Assembly: GCF_014356525.2 (NCBI RefSeq)
Contig: NC_052506.1
Coordinates: 20,797,916-20,861,915 of the forward strand
Direction of reading: 5' to 3'
DNA from: Nilaparvata lugens
Lineage: Eukaryota > Arthropoda > Insecta > Hemiptera > Delphacidae
DNA: 64,000 bases
Notes under the pieces: model-generated
Databases searched by the model: none
Told to the model about the DNA's origin: nothing
What the model saw: the letters and a program-made list of their open reading frames with translations, nothing else
Position numbers and translations under genes: made by a program
Part shown: in pieces, positions 1 to 11,742 of the stretch
Layout of the letters: each line of letters opens with the position of its first letter
How positions within the stretch are numbered: the stretch's first letter is position 1

Positions 1-2037
1 AAGCGGTCCTGACTCCCAAAAAAATTCGAGATTGATATTAGAGTATATTAATTCAATATTATATGAGTAAAGGAACTATTTTTTCAATCAACTAAAAAGA
101 CATTGACAAATTGAAGTAATTGTTTCTCAATGTCAATGTGAAAAAATATTCACAAATCTACAAATTTAGTTATTTTTAAGCACATAGACTAGTTGAAGAA
201 ATAGTGTACCCTGTACCGGTAGTGTAGGTTTTCGTACTATACTAAAATTAGCACTGAAATATATAGAAAAGATAAAATACAAGCAAAGATTAAAACCAAT
301 GATTCACTGCAAGAAGCAAAAAATTAAGTACGATAGGACTATTGCTTGCGTTGCCAAGTCCTACCTCAATAAGTTAGCTCTTACCACAGGACCATTCTTA
401 CAACAAACAGTACGGCAGCCTATTGTGCATATTCAAAACATTAAATTCTTTTGAGCTTCAAAAAAACGTTTTTTCTTTGAATCATAGAAATATTGTAAAC
501 AGACAACAAAAATGAAAACTATTACAACTTACCAACATAATAATCCAATGATAATAATTCAAATAAGATAAACTTCGGTTACAATCAACAGAAAACTGCA
601 CTAATGCACTAAACAAATACCTCGAATAATGCTTCTAAAACATTTCACAAATTTAAAAACGAACCATCGTTGTTTAAATGCAATAAAAAAGGGACCTTCA
701 AATAAGATTTTGTAAAAACAACTGCGGAACTACAAAATAATTGAGTACAAGTTGATGCTTGGCTTTTCAACTTGCAACTGATGTTCGCACGCACAGTTCC
801 AGAATCCCGGTTGCCGAACATAACCTAAAGACACAGACGTGGTAGACTATAGAGTACCCATGAACAAGAGAGTTCTGTACCCTACAGAACAAGAGTCACT
901 AAAAGAACACAATCAGAACCTGAATTTATAACAAAAAATAATTATGTGAGTGAAATTAGGATGCAAATATAATTCCTGCATATTTTGATTATATTCCATC
1001 TTTTAAAACCCTTATTACTTGATGAGAATAGCTCAACCGTATAGCGAACCTGGTGAGGAAAATAATAAACATTATTGGCGGGAAGAAGTCAAAAATTACA
1101 AAATAGGCCGAGAATGCTAACAGACCTTTTAACGCTGTGAGAGAACAGAGAATGTATATAAGTTTTTTTAGACACTTCATCAAGGAAACAAATTGATTTA
1201 AATACATCAATAAAGCCTAAAATGATTGATAACACAGGATTTATAAGAATTTAATTATTGATTTTCAATAGTCTGTTATTTGAGGCTGACTACTGGAATA
1301 TCAGAATTCCAAGTTCTTGAATACAATACAATATAAAAAAGGACAATGACTTTTTAAAAGAAAGGTTTTATAAAGGCCTACTGTAAAGATATCTGAAAAA
1401 AGCGGTTCATTGAGAATAAAGCTATATGATTGGTCAGCGAGCTATAATCCACTACAAAATACTATTCATGTTGATCTAATTCAGTCAAGAATTTTATAAC
1501 ACTTGGTCTGCTCTCCTATGCAGTATATAATAAAATTTATTGGTTGTTGTTAAATCTCAACTTATTTCTTCTCACAATTATATATATATTCATGAAAAAT
1601 ACTCTTGGAATACTTAGAACGATTTCTGGATTTCCGGTAGCAAAAGTATTGATTGTTGATAAATTTCATGTTTTTATCATTATTTATCATCAAATATACT
1701 TAAAATAACTTTCGAAATGACTGAACGGCAATTCCTCAATTATAATAATTGGATCATTAATTCATAAATATATTATATTCCGAATAAAAAATAAAATATA
1801 GGAAATTAATGAGTGAATGCTCAATATTCTGTTCATGAAATTATACATACCGTACTGTATATATATTTTAGTTTGTCATATCAATGATATTTTTTTGAAT
1901 TAACTTGAGCTATTATATTTTTTCTTCCATACTTTAGAATTAATTCATAAAAACTCATAAATAAAGGGAGAGAAGGATGTCAATTATTGAAAATAATAAT
2001 GAACCAGTAGGTGAAATCAATTTAATTGATCAATTTC
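1..2037. other. AT-rich intergenic DNA, no gene seen
   Basis: This is the region downstream of the glucosylceramidase gene. It is AT-rich, has stops in all frames, and its only listed-size open frame (989-1210, minus) has no recognisable motif, no splice context and a composition expected by chance. I see no repeat structure in it and no RNA gene. Confidence 0.6.
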
Positions 2038-2043
2038 TTTAAT
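2021..2043 (-). terminator. candidate polyadenylation signals of Gba1
   Basis: Two ATTAAA hexamers read on the minus strand at 2043-2038 and 2026-2021, just past the TGA at 2058-2056. ATTAAA is the commonest variant of AATAAA. The first is very close to the stop, so the 3' untranslated region would be very short. Transcript ends would decide it. Confidence 0.3.
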
Positions 2044-2055
2044 CGAAATACTCAA

Positions 2056-5000
2056 TCAATATAAAATACTTGTAACGGATTCCGGCTCTAGGAAAATGTA
2101 AGCATTTCCTTTTTTGGCATCTTGAATCCAGAATCTCTGTGGCGTTTTCTTCCTGAAATATCCAATTAAAAAGTTAGAAATTACCATAAATATAGAAGAA
2201 TGATGAATTGAAATGATGAAGAATAACCATTCCTGGTTGTATAAAAATTATACTCAACTTTTCTGGTTTGTCGACAGAATTAAATTTAATAACTTTTTCA
2301 TGAAGCATGCTATGCAAACCCTAGAAAAGCAAAAATGTAATTATAATACTCTCACTCAAAACAATACACAGTTATCTGTGAATCAATGAATTAATTCCAA
2401 TTTGATATCACATTTTGTTTTGCAATATTGATCAATTATGTATGATACAAATTTCAGGTGGATGGATCAAGAAATGTTGTAGTAAAGTTTTGTTCGACTC
2501 ATACTTGTAAAATTAGATTTGAAAAAAATAATTATGTTACTCTTTTAATAACTTTGTCTACTTACGGATTGAATACTATCACTGTATGAGAGCCATCCGG
2601 ATTGAGAGCAACAATATATCTAACATCTTTGTAGTACAGAAAGAGATGGTAAGCTTTTCCTTCATAGTCTATTCTGGAATACTCATTCAGTTTTTCTCCA
2701 TCATGAACGCGTCCGTCAAATGTATCCAAGCCACAATCCAAGATAATTGCGTCCGGTTTCAGGAATTTGGAAAAATGTCCAAGAACATAGTACATTGGCT
2801 GCTTATAGAACTCATTGGCAGTGGTATTGATTATGATTGGGGCGTCACAGGTCATGTTGATGAGATTGGGACCGCCACCCTCATTTAGAGCCAGGTTCCA
2901 ATCCATGTATCCATTCACCCAGTGGTTCAAATTCTGTAAGAAATAGATAATAAGTTGTAATGCTACAAATATTTGGCAATACTCGATGAGACCATAATAT
3001 TCATTAGCCATATCGAGTAGACTGTATACAATACCAATAAGAGTAATTTCTTGAAGTCATTACCGTAGTTGTAGAATTATAGAATGGAAATTGAATAAAA
3101 ATCAAGTATAAAATGGATTATTATCGTTGCCATAACACCTAAGAAAATGCAAGTAATCACATTTTTCATATTCATTAGTGAGCATGATACTTGATGCTTT
3201 GTTAACGTTTTTTTACTGACTGCTAGTGCGATTATTGCTTAGTCTATTTCAAATACTGTTTTTATAATCTACATAGATAGCAGTCTTTAGAGCTCTATCA
3301 GATAAAAGAGCAGGAAGATACTTTTGAATCTATCTTGGAAATTCAAAGAATAATAGCCAACACAAACCTCTGAATTTATATGGCATCAAATAGAACAGGA
3401 AGGTATATTTTTAGCAACATCATTTTGCATTTCATCATTACGCATGTGTATTGAACAGGATAAACATTTAGAAATTTAGTTGAAAAAATTAATAAGTAGA
3501 CATTCCTACTAATGTTCAAGTACCGTACTTATAAAACAAAAAAAATCGTTATCACCAACCTCTATAAGACTGGTGGCATACATTTGAGCTCTTTTCCAAG
3601 ATCCCAACAAGGGTGGACTTGGGTTCAAGCTGGAAACTGAAAAAATACAACATTAAAGATTGAAAATATGAATCATTGAGAAGTATTTTAGGCATTATCA
3701 TTGGAATTTGGATATAATAATACTATCTTATAAATACTATAAAATCTTTCTAGAGACTCTTATCAGAGTATAGGAATTGTCAAAATGATATGAGATGAAT
3801 AGAAGAGATAAACATTCAAAATACGCGTATTAGAGGGAAGCAATATGAATTCAGCTCGAATCACGTTATTACACTTGAGCATAGTTTGTACTTCGACACA
3901 ATGCTCTACCTTAAGGCTGTTTGGTACACTTTTTTGTATTTAAATTGGATAATCTTTTTCAATAAAATTGTTAAGATCATTAGAAGAGTGAGAAAAAATG
4001 GCACCTGAGAGTTTTAAGTGATCTAATAAGCGAGTTATGGGAGTTTGAGTCAATGAAATGCTAAATCCGTTTTCTTTCCAGATCATAAACGGCTTCGACT
4101 ATATTAACAGAACTTCTCTTAAAAATTCAAAAAATGTATTTCTCCAAACTAAAACATTTTATCCCCCATATCGTTCATGAATAAAAAGTAACATTTCTTG
4201 TAAATTATATAACTTGTTTATTTTGGCATTAATCGAGAAAAAACGCATATAAGAACAAAGTCAATGGTATACTGAATGTATTAAAAAACTTCAATAGAAA
4301 ACTCGAAACCGTTTATGATGTGGAAAGAAAACGGAGTTCAACACTTCAACAACCCATAACTCGCTTATTAGACCACTTGAAAATTTCAGTTGCCACTTTT
4401 TCTCACTCTTATAATGTTCTTAACAATTATATTGAAAAAGATTATCCAATTCAAATAAAAAAAGTGTACCAAACAGCCTTAAAGATACTCCAGCATTTTA
4501 TATTCATTTATCTCTTAGAAAAGCATTGCCATGATTCAGAATATTCAATACTAAATAAATTCCATACCATAATTCTATTGTTATTGTATTTCAAGATGTA
4601 CTTACAGTTCGAAGTGCTATTTCCTTCATCTATAGTCAATAACATGTCCATAATTGCATTAATGCTCGACTCTGTGTAATAGATATTTTTGTCTGGATAC
4701 TTCTCTTTTATTTTGTCCATAATCTTGGGTGATGCGAAGAAATCCACATACCAGTGCATACCAACACCATCCACATACTTTGCAGCAGTTTCGTTTCTCA
4801 TTACCTGGAATCATAGAAGACAAAATCATTTATGGTAATAATTCCATTGATTCATGGCTGAAATAAAATCTAGAAAAACTGGAACTTTAGAGATAAATTT
4901 ATTTCAATTTTCCATTCACCTGTTTTTGAGAAACCTCAACTTCAGAAGGACGATAGATTAATAATTGCACAAAATTTATTATTCAATTCAAATAATGAAT

Positions 5001-8000
5001 AGGCTACTCATAATTGATAATTATTGATAGGCGAATATATAATCTGGAAATAGCCGATGACTGTTTTATAGAAGGCGTCAGAGAGTTCAAATACCTTGGG
5101 ATAACCCTGACAGCAGAAGATACTACCTTAATTAATCAATAATTATCAATTATGAGTAGCCATAATGAAAGATAGCAGTTGTCAAAGTACAGTTTATGCT
5201 ATAACTAACAAGTTCATATTGAAGTTGTCTTTCTAGAATGGCTGTTTTAAGAAAATATCTTTATAAATCAAGCGTAGCCTACACTTGTAAGAAACTTTAT
5301 ATTATTAATATCAGGCTACACAATGGTTATGATAAAAGTTTCTATTCTTCAATTAGACTTATTTTTCAAAATTTTAAAATAAAACTTGCTCCAAAATACG
5401 CCAAAGTGAATTCTTCTTTGAATGAAGAAATGCATTTTACTGAATGTTGTCATTTTATAAGTTAGGTACCTCTAAATTGAATTAATAAAATGTTTAAAAA
5501 AATTTGGAGGAGTAACACATTATTCCTATTCAATGATACTATTTCATATTAATTGCTGTTATAGTACCGTATAGTCTTAGTCTACCTATATTTCATTGTA
5601 TTACTTTGAATGAATATTGGAAACTAAAAACTCACAATGTCCATCCACCACTGAGCATAATGTCGCATATCGTCCAGAACAACAATTGACTTATTTACAA
5701 ATCCATTTTTCTCCAGAGCAGGACCCAAATTGTTGGCAATCCATTCCCTCTGCTCTTCAGGCATCATCACCATATTTTCTATGTCAATGTCTTTGAACCC
5801 CACCAGAGTGATTGGCTCATTATTCGGAGTCAGTCCCCACAGCTCAATGCTATTGTTCCTGAACGCTTCGAAGATTCTGGAAATGGATAAGTACTGTAAC
5901 ATGTATTATATAAACACAAAATATAATTCTTAGGTTATGCAAGTACCTAGAGTGTAAACGTAAAGTAGTCTATTGCTTCATTGCATTGAGGTATAATAAA
6001 GTTGGTAACTGGTTACTGAAGTTGGTTACTTAGAAATAATAATTGAAAGTAAGCATTTCGTAAATTATATAAATCATATCACGTGAAAAGTTTTATTGTT
6101 GTTTCAGTCGATTATTATCATTAACTTGAGATAGCGAATTATGAAAAATTCTTCAAAGACTTCAAAAGTAATAGTAGATAGCTCCTATTGAAAGAAGATG
6201 AACTATAAAATTATTATGGTATTTCAAAATAAATACAACATATCATTTTTCTAAAGTCTATCACATCTAACTACCACTTTGTCTAAGATATGACCTGAAA
6301 CTAATCTTTAATCAATCAATTCTTATCATTCCACTTCTTATTGATAAACTGATGTCCGGTTGCAGAGTCGTCACATAAAATTAAAAACATGCAATAAACT
6401 CATTTAAGTAGCCATAACTCCACTTTTCGTTGCACAGATGCGAAAAGTAAACTATAGCTCACATAAAACTAAAAACGCCCGATTAGACTTTTATATACTT
6501 CAAAACTTTTAAGACTTTACTTTTAATTTTAGACTTTTAAGACTCTTATATTATTCGTCTTTCCAGTTATTAAGGTATTATTTCGGAATATGGAATTCAC
6601 ACTAAAAAGATATCCATTATTTCTAAATATGAAATTCAGGCTCACTTACTTGACAAGGTAGTTAGCCCAAGTTTGTCTGTGCTCTGGATTGAGATACTGA
6701 TTCATTTTGTTGCCTTGCCTTTTCATCCATTTGGGAGCTGACCACGCAGATCCCATTAGTTTTAATTCTCTCTTACTCAAAGAGTTTGCTCGTTGAATCG
6801 GACCTATCTGCAAAATATCTTATTTGAATTTCACAAATTTCAAGGTAGAAGCAAATAATTCTATAATTTGCATTTGTAATTTTTAATATGATTCATATAA
6901 ACTACTTTGTTGCATAATAATTCATATATCTTGAAAATTAAAGAAAAGATTATGTATTGATGATAACTATAAAAGTTAAGCCACATAAATTCTAGTGGGT
7001 ATATTGATAAGTTTCAGCAGAGATGTAGTAAGATATAGTTTTCGTTACTCTATGGTTTCAGGCTCAATTATACTGCGTTTAAGCAATGTTTTTAGTGTGG
7101 TGATTGGTTAACAATATCTTGTTAAGGACAAAATTTTACATTATCATTTCGAAATATACCTACCATTTCATAGGAGAAATGTGATCAAATATTGAAGTTG
7201 AATAGAACTTAAGCGTAATGAGCACTCATAGATTTCAGCGATAATGTTTACTACAACTTGATTTACCATTGATTATGTTTTTACAGGTTTCATGTATTTA
7301 TAGAGGCTAATTATATTTTTTCGATGTGTATCCATCACATCCTAATGTGAAACCAGATTCACATTTCTGTATTGGAATATTTGCCAAAAGTAAGTTCTAT
7401 TTCGTCCTCACTCGGATGGACAATATAGAAACCATTGTTTCATAAAATCGTCTCATGAAATATGTTTTTAATATCAATATATTGTCAAACAATTTCTGTT
7501 CAGGAGAAAACCTTTATATACCAACTAAAATTTGATATGAATTCCTCATACAATTCAATAAATTCACAGCATGCTAATAAATTTTCAATTTTAAACTATC
7601 CAGAACACACCAACCTTGTATAAGAAGTCACTCTCAGTCAAGTTGAAAGTGTGTAGTGAAGTATCATTGTCCTCAACATAACTGTAGGCATTCAATGAGA
7701 AGTCACTGCTACCAAATACCACTCTATTGAATGTGTACTCTATTCCATCTTCAGAAAAGTAGGATCTGTGAAAAATGGTCATATTCATTTCTGCCATGTT
7801 ATAATTGATTCAAAAGGGAATTATGAATACTATGATGAACTTATATTGGATACATAGTAGCATCATGCTATGTACCATGGTGGTACATAGAGCCTGAAAA
7901 AATTGAAAAGACATAATCATAAATGTGTTGCAAAATTATAACTTAATGATATAATTCAAAGTACGCGTAGAGTTGAAGATGATGAAATGTTAATAATTAT

Positions 8001-10859
8001 CCTACTGACTTTAGAAGATGATCCTGAGTATCTCTTGTAAGATTGTTGAAAGAAAATCCAAATGAATCAGTAAAAGCTCCACCAACTCCAATAATCGATT
8101 GTCGTTTCTTTGTATCATCCACTTGCACACGATAGCCTGTGAATACAGATTCAAGATTATTTATTATTTAGTCTATGATGTGAATTTAACAATTTTATTA
8201 AAGTTAGAAACATGAAATCCATTTTCTTCATTTTATTTCAGAAGGCAAGAGAAATTATTGATAAAAAACAAAGGTATTTTTGATTGTTTAAAATATTGAT
8301 TAAGATCCCAAACTTCACCTGTGATTATTAACTACAAACTACCGTACAGAATAATTCTAAAAAAATAAACCATATATATTGATTTTTTCAATTGACAAAA
8401 AATAATATTCAACTCGGAACATTATTTAGTGTTTTCCTTCAACCTATTTACAGAATGTATTATAATTTGTTATTCATGTTGTATGAATGAGATTTTTCAG
8501 TAATTTTTCATGACGAATCATCATCCAAAATGAGAGGAGTATACCATTAGTAACAGCATGTATCCTCTTATTTGAATGATGGATAATGAACTTCCATTTG
8601 TACAATTACTGAAGAAAGATATATTTGGAAACTAATAATAATAATATAGATGCAAAATGAAGTTCTAATTCTAACTTGAACCCTTTTTTAAAGATTTATT
8701 TAGATTCATTACTCAATGTCTTCCAAATTGTAAAAAGGGAATTACCTGTGGGTGGGTGTTCTTGCACATTTCGGAAATAGCCAAGATGATGGTTGAAACC
8801 AGGACTTGAACTGCTGGTGAAATACACATGAAACTGCCTGTCTTTCAGTTTGGAAGGAGGCTTGATTGTGTCACAATATGTAGAGTTGCAAACACATACA
8901 AACCCAGATTTCGTTTCTTTGACACTGCATGGTTTATTTAATGAATTAGCAATGCCCGCTGAAATTATATAGAAGAATGTTGAGAATATGGTAGACTACT
9001 AAGCTTTGAATGCATTCCCTCTGGATAAAAATGTATATGGTATCACATTCAGTCATCAAACACTATATGCATCAAAATCCAAGGAATATTATGTTCAAAT
9101 ATGATATAATATCCCATTGTTATCATCAACCACTAAACATGTCCACTACGGTATTCTAAAATATTTGATTCAGGGTCTACTTCAATAAATAGAACAGGTG
9201 AAATAATGATAATGGATGTGGAATAAGCTAAACAAGCAAATCAAGAGAATATTGAATAGTTCAGTGCAGGTACTTTACAAAGGGCAAATTTCCAAGTAAA
9301 TTTGAGCTACCAAGCAGGTACCGTACCTTATTTATCAGACACAAAACCATAATTTCAGATCATTCGATTGATAAAGGATAGGATACCCGCGTACAAAGCC
9401 CTTTAAAACGACAAACAGAATAATAATAACATACGCCACTTCTATTTTAACTATTGTATTTTAAAATAACTTTAAAGTGAAAAATCACTCACATTCTTTG
9501 GTGTGGTGACTTTGGTGTAACTGTTTCTGTCGGGCTTGAGAATGAATGTGCAATACCAGCACGAAACGGTCGTCGCCACACCAAAGAATGTGAGTGTTTT
9601 TTTCACTTTGAAGTTATTTTAAAATACAATAGTTATAATAATAGTGAAAACAAGATGGATAACCAACAAGGAACTTCTATTTCCATCATGCATAACACTA
9701 TTTGATAATTATAATGAATTAGAGAGTTGAAATGGAGTTTTTGTGATTATTATTTATTCGATTGAAATTATTATTTTGAGAGCTCATACCACATCACTCA
9801 CTTTATTCAAGTCATTAAACAAAAATTCAATAAAATTACAGTAATTACTATTTTTTATTTCTTATTATTATTCATTAAAGCAGAACGATACGAATAGAAA
9901 TGCATCTTCTATAGGCCTAATAAAGGATCATCTTCTAAAGGATCATATTCATTAAAATTGTTCATTTTTGGAATTGGAATGTATCTTATTTAATGATGAA
10001 TGACTAGGAATATGAAAATCAAGCAGAGGAATAAAATATCCAATATACCTGGGAAAACAATAATAATATTTAAAATTGATTGAAATGACAGTATTGCATT
10101 CATTGATAGATAGGCTCATATTTCATACTCAATATTTTTCTACTAAATATTCAATTTCTTTTGAATTCATTCAATGTAAAAAACGAGACTGATTGCTAAG
10201 GTGATTGTAATAATGTTATGCAATATTTTGCTACATAGGCTTCAGCCTGGCAACATTTGTCTAAATAAATGGAATAAATGAATATAGCATATACCATGTA
10301 ATTGCTTATCATTAAATACCTCATAATATCGGTTTCATTGAATTTATATTTTGTCTTTATCATTTAGAAATCTCAATTACTCAAGATCATTGAACAGTAG
10401 ATAAAGTTTTGGTATCATTGAAATAAAGTAATCAATCAAGTACCTGCATTGGATAATGAAGGTAATGTTTGCTTGATTCGGAATTTTTATTATTTTTTTT
10501 TGCATATCCACTCTCATTATTATTATAGATTTACTGGCAATTGGATGGTTATTGGAGAATCTCACTTTTCCTTCCTTTCAAGATTATAAAATTGAAATTG
10601 TGTAATGAGCTACTAACTACGAATAGGTAACTTATATGCTTTTAATCTTGATCCATATTAATTATCTCAATAAAAATTACAATAAATTGTGAAATCAATT
10701 CAAATTTACTTTTTTGTAGAATTAATAGCTATCAAGCTTACTGAATTGTACCAATTCTATTATTATGATTAAATTGATGTTTTGATTTTGCTTTTAAATG
10801 GTTCAATTCAGGTACTCACCGAGAGCTCCTAGGAATATCAACAAAAGAAACTTGTGCAT
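2056..10859 (-). CDS. Gba1: lysosomal glucosylceramidase (acid beta-glucosidase, GH30), ten-exon gene
   Basis: The enzyme hydrolyses the beta-glucoside bond of glucosylceramide in the lysosome. Exons in transcript order: 10859-10820, 8958-8746, 8136-8010, 7765-7615, 6807-6650, 5876-5636, 4804-4606, 3636-3560, 2933-2566, 2152-2056. They sum to 1671 nt (556 codons plus TGA); every junction keeps frame and all introns are GT-AG. Visible landmarks: signal peptide at residues 1-15; cysteine-rich CVCNSTYCD near 40; GVGGAFTD near 100; KSYFSEDGI near 127; SAPKWMK near 200; TPNNEP with acid/base Glu250; HWYVDF at 327; YTESS with nucleophile Glu355; DWNLALN and YKQPMYY, GHFSKF in the C-terminal half. 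About ten N-glycosylation sequons fit a lysosomal glycoprotein. Length is close to the family norm, but about 30 extra residues sit between GHFSKF and NPDG. The start is the only ATG preceding a hydrophobic leader in the first exon. I am sure of the family; the paralogue assignment is inferred. Confidence 0.95.
3911..4482. mobile_element. TTAA-bordered fold-back element A, in Gba1 intron 7
   Basis: A 572-bp palindromic element. The left end TTAAGGCTGTTTGGTACAC (3911-3929) is exactly the reverse complement of 4464-4482. The match then continues, with mismatches, over arms of roughly 190 bp that enclose an AT-rich middle. It has no coding capacity; the open frames at 4320-4679 are a by-product. 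Both ends carry TTAA, as in elements that insert at that tetranucleotide (piggyBac-type), but TTAA could instead be part of the inverted repeat. A similar-sized element with the same first ten bases lies at 25128-25701. Confidence 0.8.
4670..4672 (-). other. Gba1: Gba1 nucleophile glutamate codon (Glu355)
   Basis: This GAG codon is in Y-Y-T-E-S-S in exon 7 and aligns with the human F-A-S-E-A-C nucleophile (mature residue 340). The residues after the Glu are Ser-Ser rather than the usual Ala-Cys, which is uncommon, but the nucleophile itself is present. Confidence 0.88.
5002..5161. repeat. perfect 27-bp inverted repeat flanking a reverse-transcriptase scrap
   Basis: Bases 5002-5028 and 5135-5161 are exact reverse complements of each other (27 of 27). 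The 106 bp between them hold the retrotransposon fragment at 5041-5127 and little else. The structure lies in Gba1 intron 6. It could be a fold-back insertion, or a template-switching event that copied the flank in inverted orientation. Confidence 0.85.
5041..5127 (+). pseudogene. fragment of non-LTR retrotransposon reverse transcriptase
   Basis: The plus strand reads N-L-E-I-A-D-D-C-F-I-E-G-V-R-E-F-K-Y-L-G and then I-T-L-T-A-E-D-T. The F-K-Y-L-G-I/S-x-L-T stretch is the conserved segment after the polymerase active site in many LINE-type reverse transcriptases. Only about 29 codons remain; there is no start and nothing upstream or downstream matches. It lies in the opposite orientation to the host gene. 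Confidence 0.65.
5816..5818 (-). other. Gba1: Gba1 acid/base catalytic glutamate codon (Glu250)
   Basis: This GAG codon lies in the motif T-P-N-N-E-P in exon 6. In human acid beta-glucosidase the matching motif is T-A-E-N-E-P, whose second Glu (mature residue 235) is the proton donor. The Asn before the catalytic Glu is kept, as required for the clan A glycosidase fold. Confidence 0.9.
9449..9634. mobile_element. small hairpin element (MITE-like) in Gba1 intron 1
   Basis: Bases 9449-9510 and 9573-9634 form a near-perfect inverted repeat of about 62 bp around a 62-bp loop. The shared core includes CTCACATTCTTTGGTGTGG. Flanking TA dinucleotides at both ends are compatible with a Tc1/mariner-type target site. 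It does not code for protein. Confidence 0.8.
10820..10859 (-). CDS. Gba1: Gba1 first coding exon, start codon and signal peptide
   Basis: The ATG is at 10859-10857. The exon encodes a Lys followed by a run of Phe, Leu and Ile ending in Gly-Ala-Leu-Ala-Gly, a typical cleavable signal peptide. It ends after one base of codon 14 at a GTGAGT donor. The next exon (acceptor at 8961-8959) completes the codon to Ala. This short exon fixes the start: the mature family domain begins in exon 2, which has no in-frame ATG of its own before the conserved cysteine-rich segment. Confidence 0.9.
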
Positions 10860-11165
10860 TGTATTCTCAACAACCTGTCTGACATGAAGTTTGAGAAGTG
10901 ACTGTGATTGTTAACATGGCATTGGAAACTCGCACTTATTCTCCAAACTGTTGAGATTTCATAGCATTTCAATTAATTATGTAATTCACCTCTTCCTAGT
11001 ACCTACTTAGCCTAGTAGACCTATAACAAAAAGATAATACATGAAGTGATAAGATATAACTTTACTCACTTCAATTCCCATTCTACTATAAAACTGAATA
11101 AATAATTATTACCCAATTTACACTATGAACAGAGAAATTTCTCTCAGAGAACAGTGGAATTTCTC
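10860..11165. other. upstream flank of Gba1; no promoter motif certain
   Basis: The sequence just 5' of the Gba1 start should hold the 5' untranslated region and promoter of the gene. I see no clear TATA box at a convincing distance, and the position of the transcription start is unknown. Confidence 0.35.
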
Positions 11166-11167
11166 CA

Positions 11168-11742
11168 TAATAAGGTGAAATGAAAGCGATATTGTCAGTT
11201 CCACATAATTTGAGGAATTAAATTTTCGACATGGTGAAATAGCTCAATTAAGTTACAGCTTTTGTTCATATGTTTATTCACAAAAGTACAGGACATTCCA
11301 GTTCATAGGTTCCTACATCTTTGAATAATTTGTGTAATTAAATTATGTGGAACTGACAATATCGTTTTATTTTTCACCTTAATTAGTATTGTTCAGTTTG
11401 TAATACGATATATATACTTTCTAGTTCAAGAAAGGTTGGACTGTTCGGATTTATAAGAATTAGTACTGTTCTACTATTAATACTATTTATATATTTATAC
11501 TATAAATATGAATATTATATATTTATTATTAATACTATTAAAAAATAAAGTTTATTATTTTCATTTCATACCGTACCAGTTCACAGGCTTCTACATCTTG
11601 GATTAATTTGTGGAATTAAATTATGTAGAGCTGACAATATCGTTTTTATTCTACCTTAATTATTATTACTCAGTTTGTAATATACCTCCTAGTTCAAGAA
11701 AAGTTGGACTGATCAGATTTATCAGAATGTATACTGTTTGAA
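11168..11742. repeat. cluster of three related repeat copies, one inverted
   Basis: A segment containing GATATTGTCAGTTCCACATA occurs inverted at about 11190-11210 relative to a copy at 11340-11365. A longer stretch of about 165 bp (11296-11466) recurs in direct orientation at 11577-11742 with scattered differences; both include a line of C-A-G-T-T-C-A-x-A-G-G then TCTACATCTT. The unit looks like a nested or partly duplicated AT-rich transposable element. No coding capacity. Confidence 0.7.

Noticed and set aside
2226..2330. Possible extra Gba1 exon between exons 9 and 10 (acceptor-like TTTGCATAG or TTTTCTAG words).
   Set aside because: Splicing 2566 directly to 2152 keeps frame and gives the family-typical run from N-P-D-G to the C-terminus; an extra exon would insert unrelated residues or a stop.
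2586..2888. 100-codon plus-strand open frame.
   Set aside because: It is the antisense shadow of Gba1 exon 9.
4320..4679. 119-codon plus-strand open frame.
   Set aside because: It runs across one arm of a fold-back element and the antisense of Gba1 exon 7; no protein-like features.
5730..5933. 67-codon plus-strand open frame.
   Set aside because: Antisense shadow of Gba1 exon 6.
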